Assembly (NCBI RefSeq): GCF_000739635.1 | Contig: NZ_BATQ01000152.1 | Span: 1-45,329 of the forward strand | Source: Verrucomicrobium sp. BvORR034 | GTDB lineage: Bacteria > Verrucomicrobiota > Verrucomicrobiia > Verrucomicrobiales > Verrucomicrobiaceae | Reading direction: 5' to 3' | Length of the DNA stretch: 45,329 bases | In this document: in pieces, positions 32,042-41,754 of the stretch | How the letters are laid out: every line of letters starts with the position of its first letter | How positions within the stretch are numbered: the stretch's first letter is position 1 | Made by a program: the position numbers and the translations under genes | The notes under the pieces: generated by a model | What the model saw: only the letters and a program-made list of their open reading frames with translations | Told to the model about the DNA's origin: nothing | The model's database searches: none

Positions 32042-34360
32042 TTAGAAGCGGTAGCCGAGGTTGAAGTTGAACTTGCCGCCGGAGTCGTTCTCTTCGTCAG
32101 CCTGCATGGGCACACCGAAGTCAAGACGGATGGGGCCGGTAGGCAGGAAGAAGAGGCGGAGACCGACACCCACGTCGGAGTTCACATCGCCACCCCAGTC
32201 GTAGCTGTCGCCGCTGACGACACCCACGTCATAGAAGACCGCACCGCGGACCTTCTCGATGATGGGGAAGCTCAGTTCAAACGTGGCATAAGCGGAGGTC
32301 TTGCCGCCCAGAGGCTCACCGTTCTCGTCCTTGGGACCCACATCGCGGTAGTCGAAGCCGCGCAGGTTGTTGGCACCACCAAGGAAGAGGCGCTCGAAGA
32401 TCGGCACGCCACCGTCGCCACCACCGAGGGTGTCAACCGTGCGCACAGCACCTTCCACGCTGAAGATCATGTCCATCGGAAGGCTGACGTACTGGGCAGC
32501 TTCCAGGCTGAGGCCGTACACGCCGACATCGCCACCAAGGAAGTCACCAGAGACGAGAGCGCCGCCGGAAATCTTGTGACCTTTGCGGGTGATGTACACC
32601 GAGTCACGGGTGTCATGCACCAGGGAGAGGTCGATCTTGCTCTGGAGGAATTCACCTTCCTCATCCTTGATCGCCTGGGAAGCGTCTTCGTCGATGTTGT
32701 CGATCGTGACGTTCTGGATCGTGTAGGAAATTTCAGCGTAGGCGTGCTCACCCAGCGGTTTGCGGAGGTTGATCGCAGCACCGTAGTTCTGCTGGTCATA
32801 CTCGTCGCTGAGGTAGTACAGATCGCGGTAGAAGATTTCACCACCGAGCGAGAGACGCTGACCGAGGAACCAGGGCTCCACCACGCTCAAGCTGAAGTCA
32901 CGGCGCTTGTCACCGTAACGGACGTCCAGGTTGAAGCGCTGGCCACCACCGGTGAAATTCGGCCAGTTGGTGATGTCGAAGTTCGTCTGGGTAAGGGAGA
33001 AGAAGCCGACCAGGCTGTCGATGGAGCTGAAGCCCGCACCGATGTTGATGGAACCGGTGGACTGCTCCGTGACGCTGATGTCGATGTCCTTGTACCCGGG
33101 GGTGCCCGTCGGGTTGTTGCGGAAGTCCACCTGGCTGAAGTAGCCCATGTTGGACAGACGGCTGCGGCTCTTCTCGATGCGGACAGTGTTGAACTCTTCG
33201 CCCGGAGCGAAGGCAAGCTCACGACGGATGACGTTGTCCTTCGTCTTGGTGTTGCCTTCGATGTTGATCTTGTTGATGTAGGACTTCTCACCTTCCGCGA
33301 TGCGGTAGAGGATCTTCACCGAGGACGGGCCGGCAGGCACCACGCTGGTGTCGATGCGAGCGTCAGCGTAGCCACGGGAGCCGTAGTACTCGCCGAGCAT
33401 CTTCTCGTCGTTGGAGATGTCCGTGGCGGAGTAGGCGGCACCGGTCTCAAGGGTGAGCGCCGGGGTCAGCTCGTCATGGGTGAAGACGGTGTTTCCTTCG
33501 ATGGCCACTTCGGCCACGTTGTACTGCTTGCCTTCGTCGAGGACGAAGACGAGGTCCACGCGGTCATCCTTGACGGGCTCGCGGCGCACCTGCACCACCT
33601 TGGCATAAACGTAGCCTTCGTCCTGCACGGCACGCTCGACGGTGCGGATGTCTTCCTGTAGGCCGTCGTTGTTGAGTTTGCCGCTTTTGCCCCAGAGGTG
33701 CCAGGGACGCTTTTCCTTGAGCTGCAGCTTGGAGCGCAGGGTGCTCTCCTTCACGGCGGTCAGGCCTTCGAAACGGATGTCATTGATGATGCCACGCTGG
33801 CCTTCAGCAATGCTGTACACCACGCGCACAAAGCCTGCGGTGGGCAGAGACTCAATCTTGTACTCCACGCCCACATCGGCGAAGCCTTTTTTGGCGTAGC
33901 TCTCACGGATCTTCGTGGCACCGGCGAAGAGCTTGGCTTCGTCCACGGGCTCGTTGACCTTCACTTCCACGGACTTGCGCAGCTTCTCGCTGTCGATCAC
34001 GGAGTTGCCCACGAAGGCCACTTCACCGATCGCACCACGGCCGGTCACTTTGACGACAACCTTCACCCCACCGCCGACGTCTACCGTGGAGATATCCACG
34101 CTCTCAACCAGACCTGTCGTGTAGAGGTTCTTGATGTCGCGATCCACGGCTTCCTCTTCGAAGGTCGTGCCTTCGCGGGTGGCCATGTTGGCGATGATAC
34201 GGCTGGAATCGATTTTGGCGCCTCCCACCGAGATGATCTGCACCTCCTTGACCAGCTTCTTAGGACCAGCCCCAGGGACTTGCGCGTACGCGGGAATCGC
34301 GGAGAGAGCACCCGCCAAAACTGCGGTGTGCGTGCATCGAATCAACTTGTTGAGTGTCAT
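32042..34360 (-). CDS. bamA: Outer-membrane protein assembly factor BamA
   Basis: The product has 772 residues. A signal peptide (LNKLIRCTHTAVLAGALSAIPAYAQ) precedes POTRA domains of the kind (VKEVQIISVGGAKIDSSRI, GEVAFVGNSVIDSEKLRKSV, INDIRFEGLTAVKESTLRSK, VAEVAIEGNTVFTHDELT, INKINIEGNTKTKDNVIRRE), five in all. The Omp85 barrel follows from about 410, with FLGGANNLRGFDYRDVGP as the lid-loop RGF motif and a terminal FNFNLGYRF ending in Phe. It inserts barrel proteins into the outer membrane. It is the first gene of the bamA-ompH-lpxD series. TTGACG at 34431-34426 on the minus strand could be a -35 box. Confidence 0.97.
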   Translation of the reverse strand: MTLNKLIRCTHTAVLAGALSAIPAYAQVPGAGPKKLVKEVQIISVGGAKIDSSRIIANMATREGTTFEEEAVDRDIKNLYTTGLVESVDISTVDVGGGVKVVVKVTGRGAIGEVAFVGNSVIDSEKLRKSVEVKVNEPVDEAKLFAGATKIRESYAKKGFADVGVEYKIESLPTAGFVRVVYSIAEGQRGIINDIRFEGLTAVKESTLRSKLQLKEKRPWHLWGKSGKLNNDGLQEDIRTVERAVQDEGYVYAKVVQVRREPVKDDRVDLVFVLDEGKQYNVAEVAIEGNTVFTHDELTPALTLETGAAYSATDISNDEKMLGEYYGSRGYADARIDTSVVPAGPSSVKILYRIAEGEKSYINKINIEGNTKTKDNVIRRELAFAPGEEFNTVRIEKSRSRLSNMGYFSQVDFRNNPTGTPGYKDIDISVTEQSTGSINIGAGFSSIDSLVGFFSLTQTNFDITNWPNFTGGGQRFNLDVRYGDKRRDFSLSVVEPWFLGQRLSLGGEIFYRDLYYLSDEYDQQNYGAAINLRKPLGEHAYAEISYTIQNVTIDNIDEDASQAIKDEEGEFLQSKIDLSLVHDTRDSVYITRKGHKISGGALVSGDFLGGDVGVYGLSLEAAQYVSLPMDMIFSVEGAVRTVDTLGGGDGGVPIFERLFLGGANNLRGFDYRDVGPKDENGEPLGGKTSAYATFELSFPIIEKVRGAVFYDVGVVSGDSYDWGGDVNSDVGVGLRLFFLPTGPIRLDFGVPMQADEENDSGGKFNFNLGYRF

Positions 34361-34608
34361 ACCAGACGGGAGGTTGCCTTGAGGATGTTGAGAGAGACTC
34401 GCATATCGCTTAGAAGAGCCCGCATCGTCAAGCCGGAAATGCAGGAATCAGAAGGCTCCTTTAAACTATTGATGGTGGAAAATGCGAGGGTTGTCGGTTA
34501 AGTCTTCGTCACGCAGAACCGGCCTCGCGACTAGCCCGGTTTTGCCCTATTCCTGTACCTGACAGCACGTCCCGTGCCCGAGCCCCGTCCCATCACCTCG
34601 CCCGCCGC

Positions 34609-35643
34609 TTGAGCCAGACCTTCTACGACCAGACGACCACGGCACCGGAATCTCCGTACGATGTGGCCCTGCGCCCGCCGGACTTTTCCGAGTTCACTGG
34701 GCAGGAGCGGGTGAAAGAGCGGCTGGTGCTGATGGTGGAAGCGGCACGGCAACGCGGGGACACTCTGGACCATGTCCTGCTCTGCGGCCCGCCCGGATTG
34801 GGCAAGACGACACTGGCCCACATTGTCGCCACAGCTGTGGGCTCCAAGCTCCACTCCACGAGCGGCCCGCAGATTGAGCGCGCCGGGGATCTGGCCGGCA
34901 TCCTGACGAACCTGCAGGAGCGGGACATCCTCTTCATTGACGAGATCCACCGTCTGCACCCCAGCATCGAGGAGTACCTCTACCCGGCCATGGAGGACTT
35001 CCGGCTGGACATCATCATCGACCAGGGGCCCAAGGCCCGCACCATCCGGATCGACCTCCCGCCCTTCACTCTTGTGGGGGCCACCACCCGTGCGGGCATG
35101 CTCACCGCGCCCATGCGCGGCCGTTTCGGCATCCCCAACCGGCTGGACTACTACACGGTGGATGAGCTGCAAAAGATCCTGCTGCGCTCCGCCGGACTCA
35201 TTCAGGTGCAGATGGAACCCGACGGTGCCCGTGAGGTGGCCAAGCGCTCCCGCGGCACCCCACGCGTGGCCAACCACCTGCTGCGTTGGGTGCGGGACTA
35301 TGCCCAGGTGCGCACCAGCAACCAGGCCGTGACCGGTCAGGTGGCCGCCGCCGCCCTCTTCATGCTGGACATCGATGAGGACGGCCTGGATGAGATGGAC
35401 AAACGCATCCTCGACGCGCTCATCAACAAGTTTGCCGGTGGACCCGTCGGGTTGAACTCCATCGCCGTGGCCGTGCACGAAGACGCCAGCACCCTGGAAG
35501 ACGTGCATGAGCCCTATCTGGTCATGCAGGGCTATGTGAAGCGGACCCCGCGCGGCCGCGTGGCCATGCCCAGCGCGTACAAGAAACTGGGCCTGCCCGT
35601 GCCGCTTTCGGCCACGCGGGACACGCAGGGAGATCTGTTTTAG
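34609..35643 (+). CDS. ruvB: Holliday junction branch migration helicase RuvB
   Basis: The product has 344 residues and starts at TTG 34609, the only plausible start in this frame. [19 protein letters not shown] is the family opening. Walker A is [14 protein letters not shown], Walker B is [10 protein letters not shown], sensor 1 is [17 protein letters not shown], and the winged-helix end has [19 protein letters not shown]. RuvB hexamers drive branch migration with RuvA. Neither ruvA nor ruvC is near. The gene is divergent from bamA and ends at an octamer array that begins with its stop codon TAG. Confidence 0.97.
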   Translation: MSQTFYDQTTTAPESPYDVALRPPDFSEFTGQERVKERLVLMVEAARQRGDTLDHVLLCGPPGLGKTTLAHIVATAVGSKLHSTSGPQIERAGDLAGILTNLQERDILFIDEIHRLHPSIEEYLYPAMEDFRLDIIIDQGPKARTIRIDLPPFTLVGATTRAGMLTAPMRGRFGIPNRLDYYTVDELQKILLRSAGLIQVQMEPDGAREVAKRSRGTPRVANHLLRWVRDYAQVRTSNQAVTGQVAAAALFMLDIDEDGLDEMDKRILDALINKFAGGPVGLNSIAVAVHEDASTLEDVHEPYLVMQGYVKRTPRGRVAMPSAYKKLGLPVPLSATRDTQGDLF

Positions 35644-35680
35644 TAAACCGGTAATTCAGTAATCCGGTAAACCAGTGGGT
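35641..35680 (+). repeat. Octamer array over the ruvB stop codon
   Basis: Five in-phase units: TAGTAAAC, CGGTAATT, CAGTAATC, CGGTAAAC, CAGTGGGT. The stop TAG is the first three bases. Confidence 0.85.
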
Positions 35681-36025
35681 GGTGGGATGTCGCGCCTCCA
35701 CTTCCAACCCAACTGGGACAGCCAGATGGCGATCTCCGCTCCGCACCGGGGCTGGAGTACCGACTTCAGTCGGCTCAGGGCGCGATTGAGGAGCTTCGGC
35801 CGACTAAAGTCGGTACTCCAACACTGAGGTCCATCGCGAGAGCGACTCGGTAGGTAGTTGCGTCCTGACCGTCCCGCATGTGGAACGGAGAGGGTTTGAA
35901 TTCCGCTTTCAAGCGGTGAAGCCGGCTTTCCATCGCACGGAGGCGGCCGATTCGAGGGACTTCCACCTCGATATCGGCCCACAGCACGCAGCCCCACTGA
36001 ATTACTGAATCACCGAATTACTGAC
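35644..36025. other. Intergenic region between convergent ruvB and hybrid kinase
   Basis: No gene is supported. Octamer arrays mark both ends, with repeat C copy 2 in the middle. The whole 380 bases therefore consists largely of repeats. Confidence 0.65.
35752..35890. repeat. Dispersed palindromic repeat C, copy 2
   Basis: An inverted part (CTGGAGTACCGACTTCAGTC, 35752-35771) faces a direct part (CCGACTAAAGTCGGTACTCC, 35800-35819, then AACACTGAGG). Further on are TGCGTCCTGACCGTCCCGCA and TTGAATTCCGC, diverged versions of the matching blocks in copy 1 (5483-5623). Confidence 0.7.
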
Positions 36026-36031
36026 TTACCG
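35992..36031 (-). repeat. Octamer array over the hybrid-kinase stop codon
   Basis: On the minus strand, five gapless units: CGGTAAGT, CAGTAATT, CGGTGATT, CAGTAATT, CAGTGGGG. The stop TAA (36028-36026) lies in the first unit. Confidence 0.85.
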
Positions 36032-38368
36032 TCCCATCCCGCCATGTCGCGTGGAGAGCACGGACTTCACAATCCGAAGCAACTCCAACGGCTCATACGG
36101 CTTGGGCAGCACGGCGGCGAAGCCAGCGGAGGCGGGCTGGGCCATGACGGGGTCATCTGAATACCCGCTGCTGACGATGGCGAGCACGCCGGGGTCCAGC
36201 GCTCTTAGCTTTTCCATCGTACGGAGGCCGCCCATGCCATTGGGGATGCTGAGGTCCAGCACCACAAGGTCGAAAGGCTTGCCGTCCGAGAGCGCCTGCT
36301 GGTATAGCCGCACGGTCTCATTGCCATCAAGTGTTTCCTCGACCTGATAGCCTTCCCTCTCCAGACCGCGCAGGATGAGGGCGCGCACAAGATGGTCGTC
36401 TTCCAGCAACAGGATGCGGGGCGTGGCGGGCGGGCCAGGCAGGAAGCAGCTGATGAGATCCACCGTTTCGGCGTCCTCCACCTCGGCCTCGGAATCCACG
36501 GGCAGGAAGAAGCGCACCATCGTGCCCGTGTTCACATGCGAGCTCACGGAGATCGCGCCGCCGTGAGCCTTGGCGATGGATTCACAAACCGTCAGCCCCA
36601 GGCCGGTGGCATTCTCGTCGGTGCGAGTGGTGAAATACGGCTCAAAGATGCGGCCCAGGTTCTTGGCGGGGATGCCCTCGCCATTGTCATGAATCTCCAG
36701 CGTGACGCCAGCCAGGGAACCGGGTTCATCAGAAAGCGTTTCCTTGGGGAACATGCGGGCTGCATCCGCCGCCTCACAGCGCACACGAATATCGCCGCCG
36801 GTGGCGCGCACGGCCTGCTCGGAGTTCCGCACCAGGTTCGAGAGCAAACGACGGAACTGGTTGGGATCCAGCGCCACCTCAGGCATGTCCTCCTGGACCT
36901 CCACGAAGTAATTCACCCGGTCCACCCGCTGGTGGTTGTAGAAGAAGGCGCGCACCAGGTCCGCCAGGGAAACCATGCGCTTGATGGGGGCGCCGCCGCG
37001 GGCAAAGGTGAGAAGCTGCTGCACCAGACTCTGGGCCTGGAAGGTGGCCTGCTTGGCCGTGGCCAGCTCCATGAGCTTCTCGCCAGAGGACCCAAAGCGC
37101 ATCTCCGCCAGGGAGAGGTTGCCCAGCAGCACGGTGAGCAGGTTGTTGAAATCATGAGCAAACCCGCGGGCCAGGAGGCCGAGAGACTCGAGGCGGTCCA
37201 TGCGATGGTTGCGCTCCAGTTCCAGCTTGCGGGAGGTGATGTCCTTGAGCAGCAACAGCGATCCACTGCCGAAGGGGTAGGTTCGAGCCTCAAACCAGGT
37301 CTGGGTCTCCTCCAGGAAGATCTCCCGCGTGGCAGTCACGCGCTGGTGGAGGGACTTGTCCAGCTCCTCTTCATGAGCGGCCTTCACGCTGGGTGGCAGC
37401 ACTTCCCAGAGGCTCTGGCCTACGAGCTGCGCCTTCTCCCGGCCAAAGAGACGGGCGGCGCTGCTGTTCACGTAGGTGAAGGTCCAGCGACCATCCAAGG
37501 CCGCGAGGGGATCAGAGATGCTCTCGACAATGTCTGCCAGCGGAGCGGGCTGCTCCCCGGCGGTGACCGGACCCGTCGGGCGGTTCTTGGCCCCTGCCTC
37601 GCCCACGCCCGCCACTGCGGAGGTGCGGGCGCTGAGCTGGCGCAAGGTGATGATCATGCCATTGATGCTGCCGTGCTCATCCCGCACCGGGGACATGCGC
37701 TCTTCACAGAGCGTGGCCCCGCCCATGCGATGACGGAGATCGACACGACGCATCAGGGGTGAGGGCACCTCTCCGCCGGTCTTCACGGTGGCTTGGTAAA
37801 CTTCATCCAGGGCGCAGCCCCACGCCTCGGCCTCTTCCCAGCCCGTGAGGCGCACCGCCTCGTCATTCATAAACCGGATGCGCCCGGTAAAATCGGTGCC
37901 GATCACGGCTTCGTTCAAACTCTCAAACGCCTGCACCACGAGGTGCTCGCGCCGCTCATTGAGCAGAGCCCGCTGATGCCGCGCCACGGCCAGTTCCAAC
38001 GCGGTGCGCAACTCGCCAGTGCGAAGCGGTTCCCACGCGATCTGGCAGAAAGGCAGATCCTGGGCCGCTACGAGCAGGCTGGCATCCACCTCGGGCGAGA
38101 CCACCAGCACCACAGCCAGTCGGCGGTTCAGCGCCAGATCACAGGTCACCTGCAGCGTGCGCTCAGCCGTCGCGGCCGAAAGCGAGACCACCACCGCATC
38201 GGGTGAGGTTTCCTCCGCCAGCTTTAAGGGCTCGGGACCCACGGCCGTATCCGCCGACGTCACTCCCACGACTTCATGCCCGAGGGCGCGAAGAGCCCCC
38301 GCCACGCCGCCACCGGACTGGGATCTTTCGTCCAAGAGAAGTACACGGATAGGGGCAGAGGGGACCAT
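36026..38368 (-). CDS. Hybrid sensor histidine kinase with PAS and receiver domains
   Basis: The product has 780 residues and no membrane segment, so it is cytoplasmic. The N-terminal part (7-125) looks like a receiver domain without its phosphorylation site (VVVSLSAAT where the Asp should be). A PAS domain follows (about 140-230), then a second (about 275-375). The HisKA region carries the H-box GFAHDFNNLL with His405. The ATPase has LLSNLVRNSEQA (N box), DNGEGIP, FEPYFTTR and GLGLT. The C-terminal receiver has LLLEDDHLVR, Asp705 in VVLDLSIPNGMGG and VLPKPYEP. It probably passes phosphate from His405 to Asp705; no output protein is near. It follows the other kinase by 87 bases. Confidence 0.93.
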   Translation of the reverse strand: MVPSAPIRVLLLDERSQSGGGVAGALRALGHEVVGVTSADTAVGPEPLKLAEETSPDAVVVSLSAATAERTLQVTCDLALNRRLAVVLVVSPEVDASLLVAAQDLPFCQIAWEPLRTGELRTALELAVARHQRALLNERREHLVVQAFESLNEAVIGTDFTGRIRFMNDEAVRLTGWEEAEAWGCALDEVYQATVKTGGEVPSPLMRRVDLRHRMGGATLCEERMSPVRDEHGSINGMIITLRQLSARTSAVAGVGEAGAKNRPTGPVTAGEQPAPLADIVESISDPLAALDGRWTFTYVNSSAARLFGREKAQLVGQSLWEVLPPSVKAAHEEELDKSLHQRVTATREIFLEETQTWFEARTYPFGSGSLLLLKDITSRKLELERNHRMDRLESLGLLARGFAHDFNNLLTVLLGNLSLAEMRFGSSGEKLMELATAKQATFQAQSLVQQLLTFARGGAPIKRMVSLADLVRAFFYNHQRVDRVNYFVEVQEDMPEVALDPNQFRRLLSNLVRNSEQAVRATGGDIRVRCEAADAARMFPKETLSDEPGSLAGVTLEIHDNGEGIPAKNLGRIFEPYFTTRTDENATGLGLTVCESIAKAHGGAISVSSHVNTGTMVRFFLPVDSEAEVEDAETVDLISCFLPGPPATPRILLLEDDHLVRALILRGLEREGYQVEETLDGNETVRLYQQALSDGKPFDLVVLDLSIPNGMGGLRTMEKLRALDPGVLAIVSSGYSDDPVMAQPASAGFAAVLPKPYEPLELLRIVKSVLSTRHGGMGR

Positions 38369-38455
38369 AGTTTCCAGCGATAGTTAATATCACTGTAATT
38401 TGTCCCCTGTTGCAACTGAAAACGCACCCCCTGGGCACTTCCGTGCCGCTTGGCA

Positions 38456-41400
38456 CTAGGAGCGGGGCGCGTCTGACACGGGAAACTCCAGATGAAAACT
38501 GACCCCCTCACCCGGTTGTCCCTGCACCTTCACCTCGCCGCCGAGCTGGCCAGCAAAGACGCGCAAGATCTTCATGCCCAGCCCATTGCCCCGGTGGTCG
38601 TCAAAGTCTGGCGACATGCCAACGCCGTCGTCTTTCACCAGGAGATGAGCCTTTTGATCATCCCAGTGGAGTTCTACCGTCATCTGGCCGCTTCGTCCGT
38701 CGCCATAGGCATGCTGGAAGGCGTTGGAGACCATTTCGTTAAGCGAGAGCGCCAGAGGCATGAGCCAGTCTTCCGGCAGGAGTTCATCCTGCACGCGCAA
38801 ATCCAGCTGCACCTGCTCCACTGCCACCTCGTAGCATTCCCGGAGGTGGGAGATGAGACCATCCGCAAAAGCATGGAAGCCGCTGGATTCCCCACTGGCC
38901 AGTGCATAGAGATGCTGGTGCAGCGCGGCGAGCGAACGCACGCGGTTCTGGCTGGAGCGCAGAGCGTCCCGTGCCTCTTCATTGCGCAGCGTGCTCAACT
39001 GGAGGTTGAGCATGGAGGTGATGATCTGCAGGTGATTCTTCACCCGCCGATAGGACTCACCCAGGATGATGCGTTCGCGCTTCAAGTCCTCGGCATCCGG
39101 CTTCGCTGGAGCAGGAGGTGCCGGAGGCTCCGGCGGAGATTCAGCCCGCGTGGTAAAGGCCGAGGCGGGGATGTGGACCTTGGTGGCTCCAGCATGTCCC
39201 GGATCTGCCGTGAAGTGCCCGGCCGCACTGGCCACTCCGGGAGCGGAGGCAGGGAGGTCCTTGAGGAGGGAGATCGAAAGGTCGCCATCCTCCGGGTGTT
39301 TCTGAATCTTGAAGACACCTTCCTGACGCCCCTTGTCGCGATGGTAGAAGGCCCAGTGGTGCCCTTCCCCATCAGGATCACTGGACAGGCTGGCGAGTTC
39401 GCCATAGAAGCCGGTGGCATCCGAGGGGCGAAAGAGGCAGTGCAGGCCGCGCCCGGTGATTTCTGTCTCCTCGAACCCGAACTGTTCGACGGCTTCCGGA
39501 CTCCAGTCCGAGATGCGACCGTGCAAGTCTGTGGTCAGCAGCACCAGCGGACGATACTCCACCGGAGCCGGCGGCGCGGGAGCGTACTCAGGCTGGACCT
39601 CGGCGGCAGTGGCGAACAGCGGGTGCGTCCAGTCCATGGCTGGGGCTGGCTCAGGCGCGGGCGGTGGCTCCACCTTGGGCTGGAAGAAATGAATGGTGAA
39701 CAGAGGCTGGCCCAGGGCATCCGGCACGATGGCGAGACGCAAGTCCACCTTCAGAGCATCCCCCTCCCGCGGCACCACGGTGACCGTGGTCCAGGCAGAG
39801 CGCTCCCCGCGCTCCAGCAAATCCCGCAGAGTGGAGGCGCGTCGGGTAACGCTTTCCGAATCCAGCCAGCGATCCAGTCGCATGCGCCGCAGTTCGGCAC
39901 GGGTGTAGCCCAGCAGAGACTCCACGGCAGGGTTGGCATCGAACACCGCACCGAGACGGTCGGCCAACAGCACCGGCAGAGGATTCTCGTGCACGAGCGT
40001 GCGGAACTTGGCCTCGGTGGAGCGCAGCATTTCCTCGCTCCTCCGGGTATCGGTCACATCTTGGAGCATGGCCAGCAATCCGCCACCGGGCAGGGAAACG
40101 GGCCGGATCTCGATGTCTTTGACCACGCCTTCAGCACTCACCAGAGCCATGGCGAGGGTAAGCTGCTTGCGCCAGATGCCCTCGCGCCATTGCAGCAGCA
40201 CCTGCTCACGATGGACCTCATCCCGGCAGGCCTCCGCCAGCCACTCCTCCATGGTGCGACCGTCCGCCAGAGGGCGGCCCAGCAGCAGGTGGAGATGGGC
40301 GTTGCAATAGAGGGGACGGGCCCGCTCATCGAGTACGAGGAGTCCACACGGGGCGAGCTCCAGCACGGCGCGCAGTCGAGCCTCACGCTGGCGGGACACA
40401 CCTTCAGAATCGGTAGCCTCTTTCAGGGCCATGCGCATGCGGGCCACTTCCTCCGCGAGACGACGCTGCACGGCTTCATCCACGGCAGCCACCACATGGC
40501 TCTGCGGCAGAGGCGCAGCCGCCGGGGCAAGGGTATGAGTCGGAGCCACGGTGGGCAGAAGGGTGGGCGCAGGCGGAGATGGGGCCAGAATGGGCACCAC
40601 CGTGGCAGGACGCGGGGGCAGCTTGGTCTCGCCAAAGATCACGGAGGCAGGAGGCGGCACGATGGAGGATTGCAACCCGCAGGGCTCCAGTCCTGCCAGT
40701 CCGGCAAGGCCAACCGCCAGCACGGCATCTCCTTCCATACCGAGCGGACCGCCCGGGGCCTGGGACACCAGCCAGCGATCCGGCGGCGCATCGTCGTTCT
40801 GCAGCGCGCCGGGAGCATCGCCATACACATTGATCACAGCGTGTGGATGGTCGCCCTCCAGCACGGATTTGATCGTGGCCAGCACATGCTGTTGCAGCGG
40901 CCCGCGCTCGATCTTCTCGCCAAAGGCCTCCCACATGGGAGTCTCCCCGACCACCACCCCCTCAGAGAGGAGCTGGCTGGAAACACCGCGGCTCATGCGC
41001 AGGATACGCCCCTCGGCGTCCAGGGCCATGAGCGGCAGGCTGGCCTGCCAGAGCGCGGCGCCCGGGTCTGAGGAGTCAACACGGGCTGACTCCTCCTGGG
41101 TGCTTCGTTCGCTTCCGCCCGGGCTGGCGTAGAGATGCTCACAGCTGATCATCACACCGCCGATGCTGGTGTCGATGTGCCGCCAGGGGCGAACCTCCCA
41201 GCGATACACCACGGGGCGGCCGTCCTGGGTTGTCGCGTCCCGGTCACTGCGCACCACCTGGCCGCCCAGCGCCCGCTCATACACGTGACGCCAGCCGGCA
41301 TGAAGTGCAGGAAACAACTCGTACTGGCTCTTCCCCACCACATCCACCTGGGTGAGCTTGAAGTCCTCCAGCCAGCGGCGGTTGGCCAGGAGATAGCGCA

Positions 41401-41647
41401 TCTGCTGGTCGAACATCGCCATGGCCACCGGCGCATTTTCAAAAAGAAGCTTCATATGCCCCGCATGCACAGCCGGAACCTTGCCCGTGGCAGGCGCTGC
41501 GCCAGAGGCGGGAGCAGATGCAGGGACGGCTGCGGGATTCGCCCCGGAGGCAGAAGCGGCAGCGCCGAGTGATTCAGGGGCATCCGACGTGAGCTGGGAG
41601 TGACCTTCGATCACCTGCCGAAGAATGGATGCTTGCGGATTCCCCAT
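38456..41647 (-). CDS. Multi-PAS sensor kinase of the HisKA_2 type without the usual histidine
   Basis: The product has 1063 residues and no clear membrane helix. An Ala/Ser-rich start (20-60) is followed by a series of about five PAS-like domains, including MKLLFENAPVAMAMFDQQMR, LRAVLELAPCGLLVLDERAR, FRTLVHENPLPVLLADRLG and LTTDLHGRISDWSPEAVEQF, with Pro-rich linkers. The kinase part has GESYRRVKNHLQIITSMLNL and an ATPase with NEMVSNAFQHAYGDG, VKDDGVGMSP and GNGLGMKIL. In the HisKA_2 family the phosphorylated His precedes RVKN; here that position is Arg867. The ATPase motifs look intact, so it may bind ATP yet not autophosphorylate in the normal way. It lies between rlmH and the hybrid kinase gene. 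Confidence 0.9.
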   Translation of the reverse strand: MGNPQASILRQVIEGHSQLTSDAPESLGAAASASGANPAAVPASAPASGAAPATGKVPAVHAGHMKLLFENAPVAMAMFDQQMRYLLANRRWLEDFKLTQVDVVGKSQYELFPALHAGWRHVYERALGGQVVRSDRDATTQDGRPVVYRWEVRPWRHIDTSIGGVMISCEHLYASPGGSERSTQEESARVDSSDPGAALWQASLPLMALDAEGRILRMSRGVSSQLLSEGVVVGETPMWEAFGEKIERGPLQQHVLATIKSVLEGDHPHAVINVYGDAPGALQNDDAPPDRWLVSQAPGGPLGMEGDAVLAVGLAGLAGLEPCGLQSSIVPPPASVIFGETKLPPRPATVVPILAPSPPAPTLLPTVAPTHTLAPAAAPLPQSHVVAAVDEAVQRRLAEEVARMRMALKEATDSEGVSRQREARLRAVLELAPCGLLVLDERARPLYCNAHLHLLLGRPLADGRTMEEWLAEACRDEVHREQVLLQWREGIWRKQLTLAMALVSAEGVVKDIEIRPVSLPGGGLLAMLQDVTDTRRSEEMLRSTEAKFRTLVHENPLPVLLADRLGAVFDANPAVESLLGYTRAELRRMRLDRWLDSESVTRRASTLRDLLERGERSAWTTVTVVPREGDALKVDLRLAIVPDALGQPLFTIHFFQPKVEPPPAPEPAPAMDWTHPLFATAAEVQPEYAPAPPAPVEYRPLVLLTTDLHGRISDWSPEAVEQFGFEETEITGRGLHCLFRPSDATGFYGELASLSSDPDGEGHHWAFYHRDKGRQEGVFKIQKHPEDGDLSISLLKDLPASAPGVASAAGHFTADPGHAGATKVHIPASAFTTRAESPPEPPAPPAPAKPDAEDLKRERIILGESYRRVKNHLQIITSMLNLQLSTLRNEEARDALRSSQNRVRSLAALHQHLYALASGESSGFHAFADGLISHLRECYEVAVEQVQLDLRVQDELLPEDWLMPLALSLNEMVSNAFQHAYGDGRSGQMTVELHWDDQKAHLLVKDDGVGMSPDFDDHRGNGLGMKILRVFAGQLGGEVKVQGQPGEGVSFHLEFPVSDAPRS

Positions 41648-41678
41648 AAATTAACGCCACCTGAATGTTCAGCCCCGG

Positions 41679-41707
41679 ATAGTAATTTTGCGAACCTTCT
41701 CAAGCAA
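41679..41707 (-). promoter_or_regulatory. Candidate promoter of the PAS kinase gene
   Basis: On the minus strand TTGCTT (41707-41702) and TACTAT (41684-41679) are 17 bases apart, about 32 bases before the ATG. A perfect AT palindrome (AATTTTAAAATT, 41733-41744) lies upstream. The -35 match is weak. Confidence 0.35.
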
Positions 41708-41754
41708 GACTTAATTAGCCAGACCCTGAAAAAATTTTAAAATTCCACCCCCCT

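Noticed and set aside
31979-33661. 560-codon open frame on the plus strand opposite bamA and ompH
   Set aside because: It is the antisense shadow of bamA; its composition follows from bamA codon use, and bamA has full family motifs.
38492-41071. 859-codon open frame on the plus strand opposite the PAS kinase
   Set aside because: It is an antisense shadow rich in His, Gln, Arg and Gly with no domain pattern, while the minus-strand product has clear PAS and ATPase motifs.
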